From Trema orientale (lineage: Eukaryota; Streptophyta; Magnoliopsida; Rosales; Cannabaceae), in NCBI GenBank assembly GCA_002914845.1, contig JXTC01000495.1, positions 1-64,000 on the forward strand: a stretch of DNA of 64,000 nt, given 5' to 3'. The position numbers were made by a program, and so were the translations under genes. The notes beneath the pieces are model-generated. The model was not told the DNA's origin. It saw nothing but the letters and a program-made list of their open reading frames with translations, and did no database searches. Below are positions 52,201-63,449 of this stretch, in pieces. The stretch's first letter is position 1; every line of letters begins with the position of its first letter.

Positions 52201-52260
52201 GAGTAAGTTCTTAATGGAACTCAAGATGCAAACCCATCAGTTCTATAGCAAGCACCACAT
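49240..52260 (+). mobile_element. Ty1/copia element relic (fossil)
   Basis: Recognisable parts are a gag segment at about 49380-50040 (FKMKPGQPVKDYMLKMIGHL, LNRNEYPLTGLMQELQM, basic NKKKKKNTKK run), and from about 51712 the C-terminal integrase region (NGVA, RNRTLLDM, NNVPSKSVPKIPHELYTGYK, LEKD). Protease and reverse transcriptase were not recognised. It is broken in many places and old. A separate repeat lies inside it at about 50540-51711. Confidence 0.8.
50540..51711. mobile_element. Unclassified repeat inserted in the copia relic
   Basis: Copia homology stops before about 50540 and resumes at about 51712. The intervening sequence has phrases (ATACCGCAAGTACACAGTGT, TCGTACCCACAGGGATTGG, AATTCACTTATCACAGCGCC) that I recall as recurring in plant LTR-element sequence. 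No terminal repeats or coding region were identified, so the class is open. Confidence 0.5.
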
Positions 52261-53185
52261 GTTTTATTGCTGATGAGAGGTAAAGGTTTTCAACGGAGTT
52301 TTAAAATTATTATGTTAAAAATTGTTTTGGTTGTTTTTACTGTTTTTATTTATAATCTGAACTTGGAATTTAATTGAATTAATTACTTTATTATGGTGAA
52401 GTCTGCATAGTTGGCATTTTGATTTGATGCTATTATTATATATGATATGGGGCCTAAATAAGTCGTTGTAATTGGAGGATAACCGATGATTGCATTCCTT
52501 GGGTGAGACCCCCTAAACTTGAGCATGGTCTTTTCGCCATGGATCGTGTCCTAGTGGGTGATGGGCAAGGATATATATACAATATATATATATGTATTTA
52601 AATATGTCTGTAAGTTGATTACATAATATTGTACTTGAATAAAATAATTTTTCTTTTGGGATAGTGGTAATTAGTGGATAAAAATGTTTTAAAAAAATTA
52701 TAAAATTTTTTATTTAAAGTTTATGCATAAGTAAATATATAGGGATTTTTTATAACTATCATTGTTTATGAAAAATGGAAAAATATATATATTGGGCAAG
52801 TTTAGCTCACTCTACTTTCTTCGACAGGTCTTGCTCGTGGCAATGATTTGGATCAAACTTAGGACTCGAGCATCACTTATTCTCTAGACAACTTTATTAG
52901 TCTTTGTTGGTTTTGGTATTTATCTTTATTTTCCGTTTCTTTTTTTTTTTTTGGGTATTGGATTGTGGACAAGTCATGTAAATTATGATTATGTATTGGT
53001 TGGTTGGGGATTTTTTTCATTGAGCGATTTAGTGATTTTAGATTTAAATTTACTTATTTAAGTTAATTATTTATCTTTCTTTTAAAATTTATATTTTATT
53101 ATATTCCAACTTAAACGGTGGGTTATGGGAAATGACAAGTAACTTATCATGTTGAGGTTTACTTCTATTTACTTACATTGTTAAG
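52261..53185. other. Intergenic, nothing recognised
   Basis: This may hold the remaining non-coding end of the copia relic. A less AT-rich patch at 52490-52575 has no coding signal. Confidence 0.4.
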
Positions 53186-53616
53186 CAATGGAGCCATAAT
53201 TTATTTGTAGTGGGGGCGTAATCTGATTTTAAATATACAAACTGGGACAAAAATTAACTTAAAATTTGTAATAGTATTGATCTATTTATCCAAATGACAT
53301 TAAGATACATGTACACTAGAATATATTTTAAAGGATTTCTAAAAACAAAAATAACTTTTTTTTGTCTCAAACTTCTTATTCTCAATGAGGAATTTGGATA
53401 AAAAAGATTTAGAATATATGTGAAAATTTAATAAATGAGTTTTGAGGGTGTAAATATGACAATTTCACATTTAATAGTGAAGATATAGTTGTAAAAAAGA
53501 ATACTTCAACAGAGGCAAACTAGAAAATAAAATATTTCATATACATTTTTCAAAAAGAAAAAAAAAAAATTTGAGTGGGGCTATTGCCCCCACTTGCCCC
53601 CTCCCCTCTTCCCCTG
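53186..53616. mobile_element. Non-autonomous hAT element (431 bp)
   Basis: It begins CAATGGAGCCATAATTTATT, a decayed form of the CAGGGGCGGAGCCA terminus of plant hAT elements, and ends GCCCCCTCCCCTCTTCCCCTG. The perfect 8-bp target duplication TTGTTAAG flanks it (53178-53185 and 53617-53624). The interior is AT-rich and non-coding. Confidence 0.87.
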
Positions 53617-53624
53617 TTGTTAAG

Positions 53625-54340
53625 AGATTTACAAAGATAATTATTCTCTAAAATATTATCAAATTTATAACATTGTGATGTACCACGATATACTATTTTT
53701 TAAAAAAAAAAAAGAGTTTCAAATTGTTAACAAATTCATCTTAAAAACTATTTTGAAATACGATAATACTATGTATCCCAAATAGTTTACTAAATTTTTA
53801 ATACCAATATATGTGGCAAGTAAGTTATCAATATTCAATTAGTGAATAGTATTAAATTTAGTCATGTTAAGTTTTAATATACCAACTGAATAGTAACAAC
53901 TTACTTGGCACATGTGTGGATATAAAAATTTTGGTAAACTAATTGGGATAACTAATATTATCCTTTGAAATAATTTTAATTTCAAATACTAAGAATAAAT
54001 TTTTATCAATTAAAATCTTTTTCCTAAAATCATATTACAGTGGTGAAATTGAAATTTTGTGTTACAATCTCAGGGGGTGAAATTTAATTTTCAAAAATTA
54101 AGCTTAAATTTTTAAAAATGAAAAACTACAAGAGATATATTTATAATTACCCCAAAAAAAAATTCTTAAAAAAAATTATAAGGAATAGACATAGCTACGA
54201 CGTGTTTCATATAATAGAGGGATAAGATTGTGTTGACTCTTAAATAATGATTCTTATTTAATACTTTAATGGAACGTTGAGATTAAACAATTTTTTCTTG
54301 TATTTTTTTCTAATGGTCATATTTAATACCCATAACAAAG
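53625..54340. other. Intergenic, nothing recognised
   Basis: AT-rich, with no coding signal. Confidence 0.45.
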
Positions 54341-54526
54341 GGTGGGAAAGCACGACCAGTGCCCAATACCACATGAGGTGTAATTATGTTATTTGATGAT
54401 TATAATGATAACTCTTTTACTTGGTAATTATAATGAATAAATTGGGTCTCATCTATAGAGTAGTTATAATCAACATATAACAAACTACACATTGTGTGGT
54501 GTTGAGCATATGATGCCTCAAAACAT
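54341..54526. mobile_element. MITE, family B, decayed copy 3
   Basis: It shares with the copy at 11840 the arms CCAGTGCCCAATACCACATG and (complement of the right end) GCTCAACACCACACAATGTG, and the middle phrase AATTGGGTCTCATCT near AATTATAATGA. Clearly older than copy 1. Confidence 0.6.
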
Positions 54527-54770
54527 TACTTAGATAAAATAAACCCAATACCTGTTTTGGTAACTCTTTCAATGATCAAACCAAAAACAATATACTACCT
54601 CGTTGACAATTGATTTTAAATAGTTCAATAAATCTTATAAATAAGTAGTTTAATATTTGCTTATTTCGTGAAAATTAGTTAAAAACAAATTTGTTACCTT
54701 CGTTATTAATAAATGATTGTAAATAGAGATTAGAGCAATGTTATGTCTTGATAAATCTTTGAAAAGAAAA

Positions 54771-54994
54771 AACAATAATTAAACTGATGTGTTATCATAT
54801 CATTGGTTAGAACTCGTACAAATTTTGAAATTTAAAAATAATAAATATTTGTATGTCTTTTTTTCCTGCACTCATTAATTAACAATAATTAAACTCATGT
54901 GCTATCATATAATTGGTTAGAATTCGTATAAATTTTGAAATTTAAAAATAATAAATACTTGTATGTCTTTTTTTTTCCTGCACTCATTATTAAT
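54771..54994. repeat. Tandem duplication, two units of 110 bp
   Basis: AACAATAATTAAACT(G/C)ATGTG starts at 54771 and 54881. The units agree closely through TTTTTTTCCTGCACTCATTA. Confidence 0.9.
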
Positions 54995-55571
54995 TGGCTC
55001 TTTCGTATTATAAATTTAGAAAAAAAAATATTGACATGATATTTAGCATTTTCGAGATAATGAACCACACTACGAATAATTTGTCAGCATTGGACATACT
55101 TTTTGTTTTTTTGAGGTAAAACAGCTTCGGACATACTTACCATCACTACTTTAATTTTACCACCATCGACAATATCATACATATTACAATTAACTCGCAC
55201 TATTCTAGTTGACAATTACCATCAGTTGCAGTTTATGACACAAGTTTGACAACCATGTATTTGCAATTTCAATCATTTTGAGAGTTATTACCATCTTTCA
55301 CTATTCTTTTAACTTATCACAATGATTACCTCCACCATCACTGCAAATATGTAGCTTATTTCCCAACAACATGATTAACTCGAATATATTAACTTTCTAT
55401 TGAAAATCAGATATATAAACATAAAATTACTGGATCTTTAAATATATCATTGTTTTAAGTTAACAAGTATCTAGTTGTGTTACCTATAAAAATAAAAAGA
55501 GAGAGAAGAAGAAAAGCTATTCTGTTTCATTTCATTCCTTTTTTTTTTTTTTTGTTATTATTATTATTTTG

Positions 55572-55887
55572 GATAAATGACCTTGGTCTTTAGACTATTA
55601 AAAAAATCTTATTGTGGTCCTTAAACTATTAAAAGTATTTCATGTTAGTTCTAAATACTTATTTTGTTAACTTTTTTCTTGTTAGATATAACAACAAAAT
55701 AGTAATTTCATACAAAATTTAAGTTCATTGTAGTCCCGAAACTTTGAAAAAAGCTTCATTTTCATCCCCTTTCTATTAAATATTAAACAAAAGTCGTTAA
55801 AAAGAACTAAAATGGAACAATTATAGTAATTTAAGGACTAAAATAAAAATTCTGCAATAATTTAGGAAGCAATAACATAATTTATCC
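55572..55887. mobile_element. MITE, family C, copy 2
   Basis: It begins GGATAAATGACCTTGGTCTT and its complement begins GGATAAATTATGTTATTGC, both followed by units of TTAGTCCTTAAACT type. It is shorter and more diverged than the copy at 46886. Confidence 0.65.
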
Positions 55888-57060
55888 TTCTTTTAGTATT
55901 AGATGGGGGCTTGGGAATGGGGAAGAGAATGTCTTGGTTGCGTTAAACATACTTCTAAACATTTCTGTTTTATTTTAAAATAAATTGAAAATGTGAACTC
56001 TACTAATTTTGGCAATTATAATCCATCTCCAATAAATAAAAATTAGAAAGGATAATTAGAAAATTATCTCTTATAATTTGATTTCTTGTTATTTATCTTA
56101 GAATTTCTCTGATTACAAAATTTACCTTTAAATTGGTTACAGTAAGACTAAAATACCACTTGATTTACAGAAGAATTAACATTTCACTAATAATATCTTC
56201 TTCAATGCATAATTTTCAATAAATGACTAATTATTGAAAAGTTACAGGAGTTCAAATCCTATGTCAAATTATCTTGATCTTCGCTATTCCAATCCTAGTC
56301 CAAATATTTCGTTATACTATCTTATATTAAAGTTTTGCAAAGATGTAATGCTATTGAAAAATGGGAATGATCTGAACAGTTTTAAGTAGTTAGTGATAAC
56401 TATTAATAGAGATTGGCATGCCACAATAGAAAAGTTATTGGTCAAAATTGTAGTGTCTTTTTTTCAAGGGATAGCAATAAAAATGTCTTATGTGCTTCAA
56501 CTCCTATGAAAAAAATTCGTTCTCTAGAAGAGTCTCTTTTTATTTTGAGGCACTTTTCTTCTATTTAGTTCTCAGTGATATATATAATGCACTGGATAAA
56601 AATGTACTATACACTAAAAGTTTACTCTTATGGAAAACAAGAAATTATCATATGAGTGATATTATCATTAAAAAAACTCTTCCCTTCATATTTGCATAAT
56701 AATTCCAGAAAAGAAAAAAAAAATCTAAATTTTTCAGAAATTTCGAAAGTTTTCTGTATTTGTGATGAAACTACGGAGGGAAGAGATTTTAGACCATATG
56801 TATTTTCTCTCCATTTATTTTTAAGTGCGTTGTGTGCCTTAAAATAATATAATAATATTTTATCAATTTTTTTGAAATTTTTGACTGGTCAAAGATAGCA
56901 AATAATATGATAATTCAAATAGAAGATATTTATTTTGAATTTTTAATAATACAAAGGTTTTTTTCACACTTTTTTAAATCATAAGGTATTTTAGTAATAA
57001 TTTTTCTTAAATAGAAGGTACTTATTTTTAATTTCTAAAAATATAAAGTTTTTATTTCAC
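55888..57060. other. Intergenic, nothing recognised
   Basis: AT-rich; open frames such as 56490-56699 have no supporting feature. Confidence 0.45.
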
Positions 57061-57440
57061 ACTTTTAAAGACAAAGGGTATTTTAGTGATAATTTTTTTT
57101 TGATTGTATATCAATTTTGTGTTTTTTTTCCTAATTATAAGGGTATTTAAGATATTTTATTAATTTAGGGGCATTTTGGTATTTTGGTGTAAGTAGTGGT
57201 ATTTTGTTATTTTAGAGATCTTTTTGGTATTTTGTAACTTAAATTGGCAGTTTCGTGTATTATCGTGAACCTAAGGGCTTTTTTGGTATTTCATTAGTTA
57301 TAGGGGTATTTTTGGTATTTTATTACTTAAATTATTTTTTTTAATAGGGGTATTTTTAGTGTTATATTTACTTTAACAGTTTTTTGTGATTTTACGAGTA
57401 TTTTTGGGTATTTTCTTATTTTCATAACTTTTTCATTATT
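57060..57440. repeat. Degenerate minisatellite of GGGGTATTTTTGGTATTTT type
   Basis: Variants such as GGGGCATTTTGGTATTTTGG, GGGCTTTTTTGGTATTTC, GGGGTATTTTTGGTATTTTA and GAGTATTTTTGGGTATTTTC recur every 30-60 bp, about nine times, with AT-rich spacers. No function is indicated. Confidence 0.7.
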
Positions 57441-58245
57441 TACGTGAATGGTATCATATTTTACCTATTAAATTAATACTATTAGTAATTAATTCCTTAT
57501 TATTAGTAATCTTCATATTTTCTTAATTATAAATTACTTGATTTAATATTATTCTTTCCCACATTATTTCTATCACAATAATTCTTAATTTAAATATTAC
57601 TGACTTTTAACTTAATTATAATTCAATTATTTTCATTTTTAATTATAAAATAATTAATTTAATATTATCATTTCCTATATTATTTTTATCACAATTATTC
57701 TTTAAAATTAATAATTAATTTTTAATTTAATTATAATTTACTTTTTTATTTTTATTACTAATTTTTTATTCCATTTATTACTAATTATTTATTTCAAACT
57801 AGTTTTAATTTTTTTAATTTTTTTCTAATTTACTAAATTATTACTAATTACTTTTTCTATTCCATAATTAATTTACTTATTAATAATTATTATAAATCTA
57901 CTACCAAGTCAAATCTTATTCCATTAATTTCTTCAATAACTTACCAACTAATCCATAAATATTATTCATATTAATAATTATTATTCTAATTCTTATTTCC
58001 ACATTTTATTCAAAATTATTTTTAAATATTACTTAAACGATTGTTTAAATTTCCTATCATAAAAAGTTTCAAAGTTACTAAATTATAGGTAAAAAAAAAA
58101 GCAACACATACATCAATATATTCAACACATATCCAAACTCACATAACAATATTTTGAACTAATAATCTAATCTAACATAATCTAAAATTAATAACAATTT
58201 AATATAATCTAATCTAATCAAAAATTATAAAACTAACCAGAATAA
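57441..58245. other. Extremely AT-rich stretch
   Basis: TTAATTATAATTTA-like sequence with no gene. The first 400 bp contain short degenerate repeats of TTATTACTAATTTTT and TTAATTTAATATTAT type. Confidence 0.5.
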
Positions 58246-58697
58246 ATAAAGGGCGGCGGAACAACGACCAACGACAGCAGAGACGGCGGCGGCGATATCC
58301 TAAAAAAAAAGGGAGAGTGTGAGAGAGATGGAGAGAGAGAGTGTGAGAGAGAGAGAGAAAGAAAGAGAGAGAGAGAGAGGGAGAGTTATTGGAGAGAGAG
58401 AAAGAAAGATAAAAATAAGCATAACCACAATAGCGCTGAAATTTTCACAACTCCTCACAAAGCGCCTTTTTTTCCGCACACAAATTACTGTGCACATGCA
58501 TGGTTTTTTTTGGCAAAAACTATGGTGATAACAAGTGCGTGTCATCTCTTTTGATTCCCTTTATCGCGACGACTCGTCATCACTATATCTACATTTGGTC
58601 AAATCTAAAACTTGTACCTAATATAATGACGGCAGATGAATGTCGTCACTTTAGTTGTACCCTATAGCGACGACAATAGAGCGTATTTTTTGTAGTG
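58246..58697 (-). mobile_element. CACTA element terminus with leader
   Basis: On the minus strand it begins CACTACAAAAAATACGCTCT at 58697 and continues with TTGTCGTCGC, AGTGACGACATTC, CTGCCGTCAT and GATGACGAGTCGTCGC subterminal units. A CT-rich (plus-strand GA) leader and a GCCGCCGCCGTCTC stretch follow near 58260-58295. No transposase was recognised; the other end was not found. It is a second CACTA family, distinct from the one ending at 5981. Confidence 0.65.
58317..58411. repeat. (GA)n-rich microsatellite
   Basis: An interrupted GAGAGA tract of about 95 bp lies within the CACTA leader. Confidence 0.85.
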
Positions 58698-59246
58698 TTA
58701 TAATTAATCTGTTTAATATAGTCTAACTATTCTAGTAAATTCATACGTAATTAAGACAAATTACTCAATGAATTTATAACAGTTAAAACAAATAGCCTAA
58801 CTTTATTTTGTTAAGTGCGAAAAGTTTTATTTAATTATAAAATAATTTGTATCGATATCTTCTGTGAATCCACGTTATGGTCACAAAGATACATATTATG
58901 TAATTAAATGAACTTTTATTCAATATTACATATTATGTAATTAAATGAACTTTTATTCAATCATACTTATGCAAAAAATATATACAATGAAAATATTTAA
59001 TAATTTTTATTTATTCCAAAAAGTGCTTATTACAAGATGGAAATATACTTTTAAGAGCATATTTCTGTTGGAGCATATTTTTCCAACAAAAAGGGTCATT
59101 AAATCTTTTAAAACATTGAATTTGAACAGATGTACCTATTTTTCAAAATATTTTATTCTTCACATGATATGGATATTTAAAATGCACACCAACATATTAT
59201 ATGTTTATATAGAGATATAAACTAGTCAATCTCATGCGTGAACTAG
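58698..59246. other. Intergenic, nothing recognised
   Basis: A 37-bp direct repeat occurs here (ACATATTATGTAATTAAATG at 58891 and 58927). No gene is supported. Confidence 0.5.
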
Positions 59247-59453
59247 TTAGGTCGATTGTGCAATGACATGGGCCTTGCACCATTTTAACTATAGAATTTG
59301 TGTAAATGAACAATCTTGATTGATTTGATGCATCTCAACATAGAAAATTTAAGTTCATGTATTATTAGTTAGGCCATCCCATAGCGTATGCCCTGTATGG
59401 GTTTAATCGTAGAATCTACGTGAATGAACAATCTTACTCAGTTTAGACGTATC
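59247..59453. repeat. Diverged tandem duplication ahead of a hAT insertion
   Basis: GTTAGGTCGATTG...AATGAACAATCTTGATTGAT...TGATGCATCTCA resembles GTTAGGCCATCCC...AATGAACAATCTTACTCAGT...TAGACGTATCT, about 130 bp apart. The second unit is cut by the hAT element at 59454 and continues after it. Confidence 0.6.
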
Positions 59454-60186
59454 TAGGGATGGCAACGATGCGGGTTCCGGGCGTGTATGGCCATCTCAGT
59501 CTCGTACCCGCGGGTAAAGCCCCTACCCATACTCGCCCCATTTACCCATTTATAAAGACGAGGCGAGTTCTAGTATTACCCGTCACGGGTAATGGGTACC
59601 TATATACCCGACACCCATTATTTATTTTTTTTTTAAAAAAAAACTATATGTTTAGGGCTTTAGGCTTGATTACTTGGGCTTTTTAAGTAATAGGGAATGG
59701 ACTTTAAGTTTTTCTTTTTTTACTTATATTACATATATTTATATATATATACATATAGGGCACTAATCCAGCAGGAATTTTTTTTTTTTTTTACCTATGC
59801 ATAGGTATTAATTTGGCCAATGAAAATTTTTCATGCATATTTTTTTATTATAAAAAATAGAAGAGAGAAATAGCATTAATGATGCACGTCTTTTCATACA
59901 CTTCATTATAATAGTGATTTAACGGCTAAAAAAAAAATATCTGCACATAGGTAAAAAAAAAAAATTACCTACTAAATAGGCAACCATACATATATTATAT
60001 TTAAAAACAAAGTATAAATATATAATTGAGTCGAATTTGGGGAAATGTATATCTAAACTTGAACCTACCTCTGGCATAGTCTCCAAAACCTGAATCTGAC
60101 CCGCGTACCCGTATATTCTGGTACAACCCACCCATTAAGAGCAGATACCCGCCGCACGTATACGGATTTTCGAGTTAAATTGTGCA
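59454..60186. mobile_element. Non-autonomous hAT element carrying a nested MITE
   Basis: The left end TAGGGATGGCAACGATGCGG is a typical plant hAT terminus. It is followed by GGGTA/TACCC-rich sequence, which recurs near the right end (60100-60165). The flanks GACGTATC and GACGCATC are an 8-bp target duplication with one mismatch, supported by the tandem repeat in which the element sits. The right inverted repeat is decayed. A Mutator-type MITE (59758-59985) lies inside. Confidence 0.7.
59758..59985 (+). mobile_element. Mutator-type MITE, family A, copy 2
   Basis: The 228-bp element begins GGGCACTAATCCAGCAGG and ends CCTACTAAATAGGCAACC. The perfect 9-bp target duplication ATACATATA flanks it (59749-59757 and 59986-59994). 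The interior includes GATGCACGTCTTTTCATACA, shared with the copies at 7678 and 31419. Confidence 0.92.
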
Positions 60187-60194
60187 GACGCATC

Positions 60195-61420
60195 TCAGCC
60201 TACACTGGACTTGAATTTTTTTTATTATTTTTTTTTCATGTTTATGATTACGAGTTACTAGTGCTATTGGTCCTCCAAAATGGTTCAGAGATAAGAGTAT
60301 GAGCAATTTAAGACACGCGCCAGTCACGCTCCAATCAGGGTCTCGGGAATTCCACCTTTTACTGCGTTCTGATTGGCCAAAAGTGAACGAGGCAAAAGGA
60401 AATGAAGGGCTCCCAAAGGGAAGTTAACAGCAATCTTTGTCCCACGCGCCTCTCCATTCTCCACCCAGAATCCAACCTCATTAATGGCATCTTTCTTTGA
60501 TTGGAGAGTTGGAAGCGCGTGTGCGTGCGTGGGGATTCGCATATTCTCCGTACCAAAATTGTTTAAATTTATTTTAGTAATTAATTCAGAAAGCAACGCC
60601 CCAAACTTTTTGAAAGCAAAATTATTATTACTTTTTGGCATTAAAAAGCATTAAGACAAAAAAGGCCGCCCATGAACTAGTCGACGCCAACTAACTAAAG
60701 ACCTCGACCTTTTTCTTATTATATTAAATCAATAATTTCCGATGATCAGATTTCTTCCCCCTCTCTTTTTTTTTTTCGCTAAAACAGAAGGTTTTATTTT
60801 TTTGAGGTAATAAAAATTTGTGTTAAACTAATACGAGTGTGTAACGTGGTGGTTGGCATTATTTGATGATTTGTTGTCGCCTCCATACATGTTAGTGATA
60901 TGAATATCAAGGTAATTAATAACTTCAAAATTTTGTTGGAAAAACTACATGAACTTGGAAGTTATATTATCTCTTTACCCATAATTTCAAGTGTGGTTTT
61001 ATATACAAATAACAGAGATGCTAAATAGGTTGGACCATCCATTAGGTACCTGGCATGGCATGAAAAAGTTATTTATAAGAAATCGTTTTTTTTTTTTTTC
61101 TTTTGAGGTCAATTTAAAAATAGTCATTTTTTTACATCTATATAATTAATGAGCGTTTTAAAATTTTATTTTAATATATGACTGTTTTTTAGTTGATTTA
61201 TTCTTTTATAAAGTAAATTAATTTTTTATAAAATAAATCAATTTTTAATAAATAAATCAATTTTCAAAAAATAAATTAATATATTTTGATATACTAAATA
61301 TGAAAACAACCATTTTGTAAATAATTTTCAATATTCGGTCACTTTTTAACAGTGTTTGAATAATTTTCATTTTACAAACTATGATCTAAAATTCAATTAT
61401 TTGGCTAAAAAAACCCAAGA
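60195..61420. other. Intergenic with a GC-elevated island at 60290-60560
   Basis: The island stands out from its AT-rich surroundings. It has CCAAT-box words on both strands (CTCCAATCAG near 60330, TGATTGGCC near 60370, TGATTGGAG near 60498) and GCGCGTGTGCGTGCGTG near 60514. An overlapping minus-strand frame of 105 codons lacks recognisable features. It may be an orphan promoter or the remnant of a gene end. The rest of the stretch shows nothing. Confidence 0.35.
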
Positions 61421-61429
61421 AGTTATGAC

Positions 61430-61918
61430 AAGCACAACATGATATGAAGTAACTTTGGGTCGTGCCAAGCACGATACAAGATGTTGGGCCACGTCAGGCT
61501 CATGTTTTCAGGTACTATGAGATGGCACGGCACGACATGACATTGAGCACGAGTACGACATGATCTATAATTCTCCAAAGCTTATTTTAACCCAAAAATC
61601 TTTTTTTTTTTTAAGAAAAGTTTAACCCAAAAATCTTGTTTGACTGCTTTTTTAATTATAAAATAATGAATAAATAATACTAATACTTGACCACAATCTA
61701 GATTTTTTACTTATTTGTTTATTCTAATTATCAATTAGAAATTAGCAACTAACAAAATTTCGAATCACTGTGTCTGGCACGATATAGGCCTAGCATAAGC
61801 ACGATACGAAATGTATATTTGCTTGGGGCCGTGCCATGTCTAAGATTTTTAAGCTTGAGTCAGCACAAATACGATATGATATTTTATTTGGTCGTACCAA
61901 GCACAACAAGAAAACGAG
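61430..61918. repeat. Degenerate element rich in GCACGA/TCGTGC words
   Basis: CGTGCCAAGCACGATAC, GGCACGGCACGACATGACAT, AGCACGATACGAAATG and TCGTACCAAGCACAACA occur in both orientations around an AT-rich centre, in the manner of the GGGCC-rich hAT elements. Its ends were not resolved. The TRIM at 61919 inserted at its right side. Confidence 0.4.
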
Positions 61919-62321
61919 TGTAACACTACTGGGTTTCACCCAAAAGTATTAGCTTGAAGGTACTTTTGGGCTGATGGACCACCACTTAAATACCCATGAT
62001 TTTTCCAGAGCATACCCGATGTGAGACTTGGGGCGTTACAATCTCCTTCCGTTAAGGGCCTAGCGTCCTCACTAGGGGGTCCACATTCAATAGCCCACAT
62101 ATAACCCCTATGGGCGGGGTCCACATTCACCATGATTCTGGCTCGTGGCAGCCTTCCAAGACTCACACAGGTATAAACTAGGTTGGCTCTGATACCAAAT
62201 CTAACACTACTGGGTCTCACCCAAAAGTACTAGCTTGAAGGTATTTTTGGGCTCATGGACAACCACTTAAATACCAATGATCTTCCCAGAGCATACTCAA
62301 TATGGGACTTGGGGCGTTACA
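61919..62321 (-). mobile_element. TRIM: miniature LTR element, looks whole for its kind (fossil)
   Basis: Two direct LTRs of 122 bp (61919-62040 and 62200-62321), with about ten differences by eye, begin on the minus strand with TGTAACGCCCCAAGTC and end in AGTGTTACA or similar. Just inside the minus-strand 5' LTR is TGGTATCAGAGCCAACC (62181-62197), a primer site for the initiator methionine tRNA. A purine-rich stretch (GGAAGGAGAT) precedes the 3' LTR. Flanks ACGAG and ACAAG are a 5-bp target duplication with one mismatch. TRIMs carry no genes and depend on other elements. Confidence 0.9.
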
Positions 62322-62326
62322 ACAAG

Positions 62327-63440
62327 TGAGCCTTACTGCCGATATGGCCGATTGTCAAGATTTTAATTCCCAAATTCCACAAGCACACACCTAAATTCCA
62401 AATCCCAAAATCAATAGAAAATAGCCTTCAAAAATATCTTCTCCTTTTGGGATAGACTTCCAAATAACAAACTAGAAAGTATTACTGAAATGATCAATAA
62501 AGAGTATATCTACTATTCTCTAATTGTTTTTTTTTTCTCCTTAATTCCTAATTTGAAATTAATTGATTGAACACTAGTTAAATTTCCTTTAGAAGACAAG
62601 ACGACCTAATTGTAGTGACAAAGGAAAAAATATATATATATAATAAGTGTCTCATTAAATTCCGCACATGATGTTCGCTCATGGTGCGAATTATGCAGTA
62701 TGACCCCCCAAAAGAAAGAGGAAAAGTGCAAAATATACTCGGATTTTGTATTTACCTCATTTTAATTTGCTTAGTGGTTTGGTATTCGATCGCGTGGTTT
62801 GGTATTCGAACGTTGAGTCAATTTAGATTTTGTCGAAGAATATTATAAATTTTTGGAATGTCATTTTTTCATGTTAATTGTATCAATCAATTTTAACATA
62901 TTTGACTATTAATTTCAAGTTTTAAGACGTATTATTATATTATGAACCGAACTTGACACCTCTACTTAGCTCTAGAGTAGGTTTGTTGTCTTTTTTTTTT
63001 TTTTAGTTGTAATAGGAACAATGTATCCTTACTTAGTTGTATGTATATGTCAATTACGAGGATTATTTACACAGTTTACCATTTGCACCTTTCCTAGTTG
63101 CCATGTGATTTCGGTGTTGTTTGCCTATTTTCGGGTAGAGTTGTCGAAGGATTCAATTGCATTAATGATTTTTTTCTCCTTTATTACATATTTAACTTAG
63201 ATTTTGACTTTTTGTTTAATCTATGTCTTGCATTTTGGCTATCATTAACACTTACTTTCATATTTAAAACTTGTTTATATTTTGTTTGGGTCAAATATAA
63301 ATTTTGACTATTGAATTTACTAAAACACTCCTTTATGCTTTAAACACATATAATATATTTAAAAAGTAATTCAAATTCAAATGTTTGTTGAAATTAATTA
63401 CTAAAGTAATAAATATAAAAATTAATTATAGATTTTGGCA
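62327..63440. other. Intergenic, nothing recognised
   Basis: AT-rich; a short direct repeat (GTGGTTTGGTATTCGA) occurs at 62774 and 62796. The frame at 63098-63307 is not accepted. Confidence 0.5.
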
Positions 63441-63449
63441 TTCTTTTGT

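Noticed and set aside
60324-60641. 105-codon minus-strand frame in the GC-elevated island
   Set aside because: No recognisable domain, and a second frame is open over the same bases, as expected of a GC-richer patch. Kept only as a compositional observation.
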